Shown in pieces: positions 49,386 to 60,900 of a DNA stretch of 64,000 nucleotides; the first letter of the stretch is position 1, and every line of letters begins with the position of its first letter. Source of the stretch: Dreissena polymorpha (lineage: Eukaryota; Mollusca; Bivalvia; Myida; Dreissenidae); assembly GCF_020536995.1 (NCBI RefSeq), contig NC_068358.1, positions 40,489,925 through 40,553,924 of the forward strand, written 5' to 3'. The notes below the pieces were generated by a model. It did no database searches, was not told where the DNA came from, and saw nothing but the letters and a program-made list of their open reading frames with translations. Both the position numbers and the translations under genes were made by a program.

Positions 49386-52244
49386 TCATTTAAACTGTGC
49401 GACGCCACGGTACAATAAAGGACCGTCCTTGTACAGTCTCAAGGCAGGCCACACAATGTAGTCCAGCTGGGATCCGGACTTGGTGTAGGCCCGGTAGAAG
49501 ACGACGTTGAACTCATCTTTGTCATCAGTTGTGCACATGTACACTGGAGGATCTTGGAGACACATCCACCAGCATAACTTAACGGCTGTTTGACCATATT
49601 TTTCTACAACTTTGCTTTTGTACTGTTTTATTCCAGTCATTTTCTGAAATGGAAAAGGAAGTATATATCTTTATGGACGATCTTATTAGCTATCAACATT
49701 GTATTATGAAAATGCTTTATATTTAAAAAAATAACTTTGATCAGAACCAAGTCGAATTTCGTCCTTAGTATGTTAATATGAATAGAAACAAATGTCAAAT
49801 ACGGATATAAATTCAAAGTAGACGAAAGGAAATAAAATCAATGAATAAACGAACTTAACCAAAATATTTATTAACGGATAGATGTTTACCTTTTGCAAAC
49901 CGTCAATCATTAATTCGCCATAAGGTTTACGTATCTGAGATAATACGGAATAAGCGCCTCTTTCTGTATTACCAGTCTGAAAAGCAATCGTTTGATGTAA
50001 TAATTATCTAAAGGATTTGAGCGTTTAAAATCCATAAGTAAACATTAAATTGAAAATGACATTATTTTAAATGAAATATGGTTGCTATCAATAGTACAAA
50101 TATGAGCGCAATTACCAAACAACAACATGTACAATATTGAACATAATGTATAATTGTTCTAACATTTGGTATGTTCTGGACAAAACTATTCGTTGATTTA
50201 TCTTCCTTCAAAATCACTTGGAAGTGGCGGTGCATAACTGACAGCTGTCGCTCTGCTTCTCGTGCACAACGCCTGAATGCACTCTGAAACAAATACAAGA
50301 GTAACAATGCGAAGTAAGCATTTTGCGTTTTTTGTGTAAACTAGTTTATGACATACTTTTCTTAATATATTGATTTCAAACAGACGGATTTACACAAAAG
50401 GAATGACGTTATCGCGTTTTTGTGTTGTTTTAGCTTAAAGTGTAAGCAGACCTTTTTTTATCAGAAAGAAGGCCAACATCATACAAATGATGACCCAATA
50501 TTTCTGCAATTCATAACTTCCTAAATTTACAACACTTGTGTCGATGGTGTATACCAAATACGGCTTCAATTTGTTTGTTTTATATTTAAAAAATCGTCAT
50601 CTTGTATTAATGACACTATAATATACATGTAACATGCACAGTTAACGTCACAAAAGGTAACGTTATTTTGGCACACTGTCAAATATAATAATGTATAGTG
50701 CCATGCTATGACAAATAATAAATAAATTGTGATAAATTATTCAGTGGTTATGCGTTTAAGGTATCTAATACATAGGGTGCAACACCAGAGCTGTCTTATA
50801 ACCTTTATATATCCGATCATACTACTTATTCTTAAAGGGAATATTCGTATTCAATTTAAGTATAGAACCGTTTTTCGGTAGAGATTCAAAACTTGTGTAC
50901 GTCGAACAAGATTTACTGCAATCCATTGGATGTCTGAAGGGATCATTTTATCAAATCTTACATATTACATCGATAAAAAGCGCAACAAACAGAATCTAAG
51001 CATCTAAATAACATTAAATAACAAAAGGCGGCGTAATCACTATCGTACCTGATCATAAATGAGGTGTTTCGAGTATTGATGAAAGCGTGTCAACGTGCAT
51101 CTTTGAAAAAATATGTCTTAATTATTGGTACCCGATCGCTACTATCATGTTAACGCAATGGCACGTTTGTAATAAAAATTTAGCTTGAGATCATAGCACC
51201 TCTCGTATATACTCGCATAATTGGGAAATCGTTTACAGATTGGATCTAATGGCAAACATTTTGTATCACAACGCATCGACACTTATCGTATGATATTTAA
51301 TTCTGAAATCTCATATAAGGATCCATTGGCATTTACAATTTGCAAGTCGTGGTTATCTTTATTGGTCGAACTGTACTTAGTATTATCATAAAGATACAAT
51401 ACTCGTTATATTTTCAAAGCTATTATATTTTCAAAGCTAAACGCAATAGGTTACGACCTGAACAAAGCCTAACAGGAGCTGTATGGCTTCATTATCTGCC
51501 TCTGAGAATGTTTTTATTAATTCTTCATATGCATCAGTCCATTCATTGTCGTATAGTTCGGAAAATCCTTCGGCAATTTTTATAGGCCGGTAGGCGTCGC
51601 TAAGATATGCAATGTTCGGATTGCCTCGGACAATTACCGCTGCAATCTTCTTGCTGTAAGGCAACGTTTTGTTCTGAGGCCAACATTTTTCTTACTATAA
51701 AGAAACTTTCGTTGATAAATAATATTTATTTTAAAATAGAAATTTATATAATCAAATACATTTGTCTTGGGTTATAGACATGTTTTTGTAATCTTGACCG
51801 GCACGGAATTCGTATGAAAGCTTTAAAATTTCTGATACCAAAATCAATTATTGTAATTTAACACTAGTATAACGTTCGTAAATACTTATTTAATATTAAT
51901 TTAATACTAGTTTAATGCTCATTTTAGATGTGCCATATTTTCAGTTGCGCACTCTAATTTTCTGCATGATTGCAAATCAGTCACACATTATAAAATGCAA
52001 AACGTATCTACCTTTCTTGTCGTTTGTTTTCCTCGTCTCCGTCAATGGGGCGTATTTCAGGGAAGTTTTCATGTCCTGCAACCTGTTCAACAGGTGCTGT
52101 TCCGATTTTATTCACACAATTTAATGGTTCATTTCCTGTGCAATCGGGCTCGTCTGAAGTCGAAAAATACCTTTCCACAATAGATCTATCCATAACTGCA
52201 TGATAATTACATTCATGGCTTTTGCTCCCGCACACAATAGACAT
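49386..52244 (-). CDS. M5: MIEAP-like protein with a different N-terminus, 298 aa
   Basis: Exons on -: 52244-52012, 51653-51455, 50283-50164, 49976-49890, 49643-49386; frame kept from ATG to TAA. The first 77 residues (MSIVCGSKSHECNYHAVMDR; acidic near GDEENKRQER) match neither the helical N-terminus nor the linker of M1-M3. Residues 78-144 carry IKIAEGFSELYDNEWTDAYE, nearly the same as in M6. Two phase-0 exons follow (SAFRRCAREAERQLSVMH; YSVLSQIRKPYGELMIDG). The C-terminal domain has LCWWMCLQDPPVYMC, LDYIVWPALRLYKDG and YRGVAQF. Donor of exon 3 (aat|gttaga) is weak. 'tttatt' at 49282-49287 gives a likely poly(A) signal about 100 bp past the stop. Closest paralogue in the window is M6. Confidence 0.75.
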
Positions 52245-53647
52245 GTAGGCATACTTTACGAACTGACGACATAGACATGGCGTATTTCAATTGGAATATT
52301 TAATAAAGCACCAGATATTCCTTTAACAACACTACCTTTTGTAGGACCTTGCTCTTCGAAATCGAAATCACACATGGGTACGTTGTGCTTGTAACCAACC
52401 TTCTTTTGGGAGAACTGGTCTTCAAATTCAAAAGAGTTATAATAATAATGATAATATCAACAATAATACTAATAATATCAACAATTATTCTAATAATAAA
52501 AAAAATTAAAATAATAATACTAGTAATAATAATAATAATAATTATAATATTAAAATAAAAAAATAAAAATAAAACTTACAAAAATTACAAGTTATTATGT
52601 TGATGATTATTGTGATGATGATCCGCATAATTTGTGCATGTATTTCATAATAATAAATAACTCACTCAATTTAATTTGCCCAGTTCCCACACCAAGAAAA
52701 AGCACAAAATTCGTTTGACTCAGTAAATAAGAGAAAACTTCCTCATAGCATTTTTCGACGAAGTATTGATTAAATTGATTTAACAAGTTTCTGTTTCTGA
52801 TCAGTTCTTAAAAGAAGGTACGCGATTATGATATTTAGCGTTAATATGATCGTTTGCTAAATAAAACGTGTAAAATCGATATGTATTGTTTTGCTTTATT
52901 CATGCTCTATTAGTCGCTGCTTAGTCTGGATTACAAGCGCATGTGTTTTGAACAGACAATAAATCGCCGAATAAAAATAACCCGTGATTTGCTAATTGAT
53001 CGGATTTGTAGACACATGTTTTAGAAAGGTCTTGAGAGCACATCAATCATGTGCCAATTAGTAAACAGGGCTTACTTAGAGTAGATGGTAAAATTATTTC
53101 AATAAACTTCAAGCTTTTTGAGCTTTACAATGTATATAAAAATTACCATTAATTTACCCAATAAACGACTCTCCCCTTTTTCAATCACAACACGCCAAAT
53201 TGAAATATAATTGTCCCAACCTTTGAATGTACAATGTAGCTTAGAAAGAACCGGATAACAGTCTACTCGTGCAAACATAAAGAAAACAGGCGGACTAGAA
53301 ATTTGTAATGGTATATTCTTACTCAGGCGTATTAATGTACTTAAGATATAAGACTCGTCTGCAAAAAGTAAAGAAAATTCTATATGGGTAAGGGTTTAAC
53401 CCGCAAATGGTGCATTTAAAAAAATACACATTAGCATTTTTTCATATTGGACATGTATGTATCTACATGCTATTGTGTACATCTCTATCAAATAGTGCAT
53501 ACCAGATAAGCGTATTGCACTGTTAAAACCTCTATACAAAGCGTTAAGTGCTTAACCGGGTAGGGCGACATGGTGAAGTATATTGCAAGGAAATATTGAA
53601 TGCAAAAATGACGTTATAAAGAGCTTTTTCTTTTTTAGCATGGGTCT
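52245..53647. other. Intergenic with A/T simple repeats
   Basis: 52438-52565 is a run of AAT/ATAA-type simple sequence. The rest is AT-rich without exons. Confidence 0.55.
52438..52565. repeat. AAT-type simple repeat
   Basis: Interrupted 'aataataat' and 'ataaaaat' tracts, low complexity. Confidence 0.9.
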
Positions 53648-54833
53648 GATATTATTATCCCCACGCTTTTTGAAAAAAAAGGTGGGGATATTGTGGTTAT
53701 CTCCGCCGTCCGTCCGTCTGTCTGTCCGTCCGTCCTGGCCACTATCTCCTCCTACACTAAAAGCACTAGAACCTTGAAACTTACACACATGGTAGCTATG
53801 AGCATATGTGCGACCCTGCACTATTTGGAATTTTGATCTGACCCCTGGGTCAAAAGTTATAGCGGTTGGGGTGGGGCCGCGTCAGAAATTATCACTCATT
53901 TTTTTAAGGTTATTTTACATTTACTTCTTTATTTCTACACCGATTCACTTCAAATTGATACTGGACCTCTCTTATGACAATACGGTCAATCTCAACCATG
54001 CATGGCCCCATTCCCAACCCTGGGGCGCCCCGCCCACATAGGCCACACCCACCAAAAATTTCCATTTACTATATTTTTTTCATTTCTACACGGATTCACT
54101 TCAAATTGATACTGAACTTTTGTTATGACATTAGGGTCAATCTCAACTATGCATGGCCCCAATCCCAACCCTGGGGCGCCCGCCCACATAGGCCACACCC
54201 ACCAAAAAATTCCATTTACTATAATTTTTTCATTTCTACACGGATTCACTTCAAATTGATACTGAACTTCTCTTATGACATTAGGGTCAATCTCAACTAT
54301 GCATGGCCCCATAACCAACCCTGGGGCCCCGCCCACATAGACCACACCCACCCAAAATTGCCTTTACTATAATTTCTTCATTTCTACACCGAATCACTTC
54401 AAATTGATATTGAACTTCTCTTATGACAATACAGTCAATCTCAACTATGCATGGCCCCATTACCAACCCTGTGGCCCCGCCCACATAGACCACACCCGCC
54501 CAAAATTGCCTTTTACTATAATTTCTTCATTTCTACACCGATTCACTTCAAATTGATACTGAACTTCTCTTATGACAATACGGTCAATCTCAACTATGCA
54601 TGGCACAATTACCAACCCTGGGGCGCCCTGCCCACATATGTCACACCCACCCAAAATTGCATTTTACTATAACTTCTTCATTTCTACACCAATTCACTTC
54701 TAATTGATGATGAACTTCTCTTATGACAATACGGTCAATCTCAGCTATGCATGGCCCCATTACCAACCCTGGGGCACACCTAGGTCAAACATTCGGCGTG
54801 GGGATACGCGTCGGCCTCTGCCGCGCCATTTCT
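53648..54833 (+). mobile_element. (GTCC)n-headed element with internal ~150-bp satellite
   Basis: Starts 'tattattatccccacgcttt', then a poly-A/T turn, 'ggtggggatattgtggttat', and a gtccgtccg run; ends 'gcgtggggatacgcgtcggc'. The two ends share an inverted ccccacg/cgtgggg. Between them about six tandem units (53930-54775) recur every 148-151 bp, each with 'tttctacaccgattcacttc' and 'ctatgcatggcccca'. Long frames over the array are read-through of the repeat, not genes. Confidence 0.75.
53930..54775. repeat. ~150-bp satellite, about 6 units
   Basis: 'tttctacac' starts of successive units lie near 53932, 54083, 54233, 54381, 54530 and 54681. Units are about 85-95% alike by eye. Confidence 0.9.
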
Positions 54834-55528
54834 AGTTATTTCATAAATTTATCTTCGTTAAATGTTCCAAAAGTTTTCAGTTCACCATGGAAAACGTCTT
54901 TCCTGTACTAGTTTGTCTATATTTTACTTTCAAAGCGGAAGGTAATGCCCTTAACTATAACGAATACAAATGTCAGTTATAAAGTTTCACAGACTGAACC
55001 CAACTCGCGTCGTTGATGAAATATAAGGAACAAGGTAAGCTAACCAAATTGTTATTGAAACTTTAACCCAATAAGAACGGGTTCTGGAAAGAAAATACAT
55101 TTGTAGACGGAATTAAAGCATTAATTTTACCGATTTGAAGAATTTACTTTCAGAGTTAAAGTGATCGGATCCAAACTAGGGAATGCTTGTTTTCAACATG
55201 TAAGGTAAAGAAGAGAATTAGTGCAAGTCTAAATTTTCGATATTTTTTGCCAAACAGTGATGTGTATGCATGGTCCGAACGGATACTGCCAAGGAGACTT
55301 GAAGTGTATATAGCGCTGTTGTCGTTAGAGTAGGGTCTGCACAAGACTGATATAGTAATATTATTTTCTATATTCGAAAAGTGGCTAATCCCTTGATTAG
55401 TCTTTTCTCAACGGTTGTTAACACGGATAAATGAGCAGAGGTTGTAAAATCGCTATTATGTGTAGTTTTACGATTCCTACTTAAGGCGTGTTTAAGAAAA
55501 AAAATGACACTGCACTGCTAGATAAACA

Positions 55529-55990
55529 AGAGATGCGTTTGTGAAACGCAATGCCCCCCTACTGCGCTTTGAAACCACGCAGAAGCTATATCCAAATTGA
55601 AAACACCATGACGAAGGTATTGTCTATTGGTATTTGGCAAAGTTGCGGGCATTTTGGAAAAAATCCGGAAGTGTTATTTTAAAGTACATTCGTAAGTGCA
55701 AGGCCCATAACTTCTTAAAAAATCAATGTAACGGAACAAAATTCACAATTCATCTGAATGTTATGTAGGTTGACTCACATACCAAACAATAGCCAAATAT
55801 CTGAAAGCGTTGCGTAAAATAACTCTGGAAAACCAAAACTTGTCATGTCCAATCCCATAACTTCGCCAAAAATTAATGGACAAGAACGAAACTCACATTC
55901 CATCTGTAAGTCATGAAAACAGATTCACATACGAAATATCAGCTCAATATCTGAACAATTTCGAAGTCCAAGTTAGTCCCATAACCTCGA
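55529..55990 (+). mobile_element. Bivalve dispersed element ('aagagatg...tgcccccctactgcgc')
   Basis: Opens with 'agagatgcgtttgtgaaacg' and 'caatgcccccctactgcgc', a recognisable bivalve repeat head. It contains direct repeats of 'cccataacttc' text. Class not known to me; no coding region. Confidence 0.6.
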
Positions 55991-56019
55991 AAAAACTCAA
56001 TTGAATGTCAATATTAATT

Positions 56020-56854
56020 GGCTTCTTGCCGACGTAGTTAATAATTTTGCATTTTCCAAAAGAGATGGAGCAAATGCTTAGGAGATGTCGCTAATGATAG
56101 GAGGTGGCGCCAATGCAGGATGTATCAATTAACAGTCGTATCACAATGACATTATCACATGACGTACATTTCATAGATAATGTTGTTTGTTATATTTGAT
56201 TTATTTTTCAACGTACTTACGAAGACCCAAATCTTTACATAACATGAACACAATCTATAATAAATAAGATGTAGTTTTTTTAAATATATAAGTGATCAAC
56301 TCAATTAGGAAGTCACCAACATGAATCAAACATATTGTAAGATATATACCAAAAATGTGTAATACTCAATTAAACCAATACCATAATGTTAAATAATGTT
56401 TAACATTATGAAAATAATTCATCGACAGCAATATTTGTACACAGTATGATGATTCACAAATAAATTTAAGATAATACTTCTTCCTGAAACGATGAATTGA
56501 GGCCCTTAATCAAAATGCTTAATTTACTAAAAGGACAAGGTCAACGAATCTTAATTAAGCTCATACATGTTGTTTTTCCCACTATCAACTATCAAATCTT
56601 ACAAAGACGAACGTTTAAATCCATCAAGACATTATTAGAAAACTACTTTTTGTCATTATAAACGCACGCGACTCAAATGTGCTGAAGTAGTCAACTTACA
56701 CAAAGTAATGTAAGTCCTGTAAACATAATATAAACCATAACATAAAATATAAAAGTGCATTGGCGCCACCTCCTTATCTGAGCACCACCTCATTGGCATT
56801 GGCTCCATCTCTTTTTGAAAAATGCAAATTTATCTGTTAGATCGGCTAGAAGCC
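56020..56854. mobile_element. Foldback DNA element with ~100-bp terminal inverted repeats
   Basis: The left arm (56020-56118: ggcttcttgccgac, then gcattttccaaaagagatgg, then aggaggtggcgccaatgc) is the imperfect reverse complement of the right arm (56759-56854: gcattggcgccacctcct, then ccatctctttttgaaaaatg, then cggctagaagcc). The 640-bp centre is AT-rich and non-coding. A further arm-like motif 'gcgccacctcggcattta' lies at about 57189. Confidence 0.8.
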
Positions 56855-57179
56855 GATGTTTTTGTGCACGCATTAATTTGAACAGGTTCAAAGCAATCGT
56901 TTTATGTAATGAGCGATTTAATTGGCTGTGAATTTGCTCATCACACAGGCACAAGACATCGATTTGCTTTTACGAATCCTTACAGGCAACAACTTATAAA
57001 GGTCCTCACGTTTCTAAGTGGGTTGTTATTGTATGTTTCTGTACATGTTTAGATGAATCAATCTTCGCTGAATCGCACTACATTGACCAATTTTAAAAAT
57101 AATGCGAAATATGTTGAAAAAATCATATAAAACCTAATCGCCCTGTAAAATTATCCATGCAATTTCAAAACATCCGGGC

Positions 57180-57300
57180 CTGAGCGCCACCTCGGCATTT
57201 ATCATTTTATACTGTAATTGTAAATGAATGCTGTATTTTGGGCCGGAGGCCTTTATTTACAAGATTTTCAATAAATCTTCAATCTTGAAATCTTGAATGA
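57180..57300 (+). mobile_element. 3' tail of a non-LTR-type or SINE-like repeat
   Basis: 'ggccggaggcctttatttac' followed by 'caataaatcttcaatcttga' and 'aatcttgaat' resembles the 3' tails of mollusc non-LTR elements. Only the tail is visible. Confidence 0.35.
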
Positions 57301-57699
57301 GCTTACCACCGTTATCTTTTTTATCTTAAGGTTTGTTATTTATTATTCTGATTAGGAATTTATTACTTTTTATCAAACACGAACAACATTGTTATGCATA
57401 CATCAACAGCGTGATTTAAAGGAATACAAGTATCTTTGTTTCAGATCACATGACAAGTAGGGATTTTTTTAGATGAAACTTAATATTTTAAAGTAAAAAA
57501 TAGCTATATCCTTATATGTTATTTTTTGTAGTGCATAGTTTCACATATCTTGAGTTTCGCAATGATCAAACAAATAAACACTATGCGTCAATGGCCCGTC
57601 CTAGTAAACCTCGTGACGGGCCAAACGCGTAAACGACTAGCTGTGATCCTGGATTTTCCGGACGGATATACATAATAAAGTAACACTAAACATCATTTA

Positions 57700-57950
57700 A
57701 AAAACTACAGCAATCACATAAATGTGTGACCCCACGGTACAATAAAGGACCGTCATTGTACAGTGCCAATGCCGTACAATCTAGTCCAGCTGGGACCCGG
57801 ACTTGTGTAGGCGCGGTAATAGTCGACGTTGATCTCCTCTTGTGGGTCAATCGTTGCACATGTACACAGGAGGGTTTTGAATACACATCCACCAGCATAG
57901 CTTAAGGGTTGTTTGATGAAAGAATATATACTCTAGTTTCCGACGATTGT
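57700..57950 (-). pseudogene. Decayed tandem copy of the M6 last exon
   Basis: On - the DNA follows the last exons of M5/M6 (MLVDVYSKPS, then tgtacatgtgcaacg, then ALYNDGPLLYRGV) but is interrupted in every frame. The flank 'actacagcaatcacataaat' copies the flank of the M6 exon about 287 bp away, so this is a tandem duplication of last exon plus 3' UTR that then decayed. Confidence 0.8.
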
Positions 57951-57982
57951 TGTTATCCTACATTGTTAAAACATAATATTTA

Positions 57983-60900
57983 TCATAAAGCACTACAATC
58001 ACATAAATTGTGCGATCCCACGATACAATAAAGGACCGTCCTTGTACATTCTCGAGGGTCCTCGTAAAGTGTCAATGCGGGCCACACAATGTAGTCCAGC
58101 TGGGTCCCGGACTTGGTGTATGTGCGGTAGAGGTCGCGGTTAAACAGCGTATCACCATCAACGTTGCACATGTACACTGGTCTTTCCTGGATGCACATCC
58201 ACCAGCAAAGTTCAACGCAGTTGTTCATGAAAGCCATTTCTTTTGGGCCAGGAATAACTTTTTTACTTTTCCGTGACGATTCCAGGAAACTCTTAAAGGC
58301 AATTTATGATACAATAAGAAAGTTAAGGAAACCCTGATCTTTAAAAGCCTTAATAAAAATGCAAGACGTTTAATAAATCGATTGTAAATTGCTTCTTCGA
58401 TCTTCCAAGCGTACCTTTAGTCTCGTATCAATCAACCTTGAGAGAAAATATAAAACATAAATTGCAATAATCGTTGCTATAATACTCGTATTTAAGATTG
58501 GAACAAATTTCATGTAAGAGATATGTACCTGTTGGATCTCTGGTATCGCCCTCTGAGCTTCTACTTTTCGGTAATGGTTACGATAATCTACAGCTTTTGC
58601 CGTCTTGTCCTGTCGTAAGCAAACCAGCAAAATAAATTAATTAAAATATGTATATATTAGCAAAGTGAGAGTCTATATGTATTTAAAACAAGCCAGTTTG
58701 TTTATACACAATCAAAGAGACACCACAACTAAATTGTTGTATCCTAAAAAAAAATGACTATATCATAGAATATATATAATTTAAAGAGAAGTCCGAATTT
58801 TAGTTAACCTTTCAAATCAACATTCCAAATACGTATTATATGGTGCAAAATTGCGTTTTAGTTGTTGTATTTCTTTTAACAAAATACATTAGTTGTTTTG
58901 TGTTTTACGCACTTTAAATCAATTGACAAATAACACGAATGTTGGTTTCTGTTTAACACAACGGATAAGGTTACCACTATCCGTTGTCCGGCTTCCGTGG
59001 TACAGTATTTATACGCTGACTGTAAACAGACACAAACTGATATTTATCATACCGCTAAATTGATATCTGCCTGATATAACACCTCCTAGTATATTTGTTT
59101 TTATCAGTTCAACAGGAAGTTCTTATATCAGTCGATGATAGAAGGAAGGTCATATTACTCATATTACTCGGAATCAACTATACAGTCATCGTGTTTCGTA
59201 AAATAGAATCAGATTCAACAAAACAAACACTTTGACACCAACATGTAATATATTTTAGACACAAACAGCAACACAAATAGCAAAAAAACATGTTTTACAA
59301 ATGGGCCGTGCTCTGTGAAAAGGGAGTTTAATGAATGTGCGTAAAGTGTCGTCCCGGATTTACCTGTACAGACTGCAGAGGCTAATCAGGGAATACACTT
59401 TCCGCTTGTATGGTATTCTTCGTCTACAGAAAGTGTCTTCTTAGCAAAAATCCAGTTTGGGTGGAATGTGTCGTCCCTCATTAGCCTGTTCGGACTGCAC
59501 AGGCTAGACACTTTACGCACATGCATTAAACCCCTTTTTCACAGATCACGGACCAAATAATTTTCGCAGGTGCTCATGCCGTCATTATTAACGCGTCAAA
59601 CGTCAAAAAATCATATTCATTCACGCTAAACATGCAGCGTCGTAGCGATTTTATTCATTATTTCTTTTAAATCGGGGACGTAGAGGTATGATAAATAGAA
59701 AAACAGGTTACTGCCTGATCTGTTTCTAATATATCAGGCTCGGCACGAATATACAATGGTTCGGTAAGCCTCGCCGTTATGTTATTCCAAGCCTAACCTG
59801 ATATAATAATTATTTGAAAAAGATCAGGCTGTACCCTGTTATTCTTTATATAAATTCAAACTTATGTATTTGTACGTTTGAATAAATTGGAACGTGTTTA
59901 TGGCTTCACAATTTCATTTAATGTTCGGTTTTACGAATTAAAAAAAAAATGTTTAAAAAATGTAATTTTGAAAGGAAAGGCAAGCCGTTATATTATTCTT
60001 AGCCTCGCCTGATATATTTCAAAAAGATCAGACAGTAGATCTAACCTGTTATTCTCTATATATACATTCATACTTGTGTATTAGTACTTTTATAAAAATT
60101 GAAACATGGTGTATGGCTACGCAGTTTCATTTAGTTCCGTTTTACCATTAAACAAAATCTTGTAACATAAATATAATGGAAAACATACACGTGTATGTTA
60201 CAATGCCTCCTTTTAAATGTCAATATTCACGAAAACAATATGATGATATCTAAAAATGAATGTTAAGTTATCAAAGGCGAATACCTTGACGACCTTTAAG
60301 AGATCTAAAATTATTATTTTCTCGTCTACTTGAGAACTGCGAATCTTTTCCTCAAAAGCATCAGTCCATTCGTTGTCATACAGCTCAGAGAAACGCTCAG
60401 CTGTTTTCGTTGGTCTGTTTGGGTCACTCAAGTCCGTTATATCTGGGTTGTCATGGACGAGAGCTGCTGCTGCTTTCTTACTATAAAGGAAAGTACAAAT
60501 ATTTGGTAAGTGTAGTTATGCCCCAATTTTAATCACTAAAAACTCCAAATTATTAGTATCTGTCAGCAATATGTGTACGTTATTGAATTTCTTAATGAAA
60601 CACATACAAATAATAAGTCAAACGAGATTTATTTTACTAATTATATCATCAAATTAATAAGATGTTGGTTTCGTTAAGATGAAAAAAATACCTTCTCTCC
60701 AGTAAATCGCAAGTATTTTCACGGGCATCATTTTGTGTGTTTGCGCCCGAGCCACCTCGAGTTGAACTTTTTTCCAAACGCTTAGTGGATGTGTGTGGAC
60801 GTTCTTGCTATAAGTACACACAATACTGACAACAATAGTTTTGTACCGAGCAAATCTGCACAATTAATACGTGCACGTCTGCAATAACGACGATCGAAAT

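Noticed and set aside
53974-54372. Long open frames on both strands over 53.8-54.7 kb
   Set aside because: They read through the ~150-bp satellite; the 'protein' repeats with the DNA unit and has no splice or start support.
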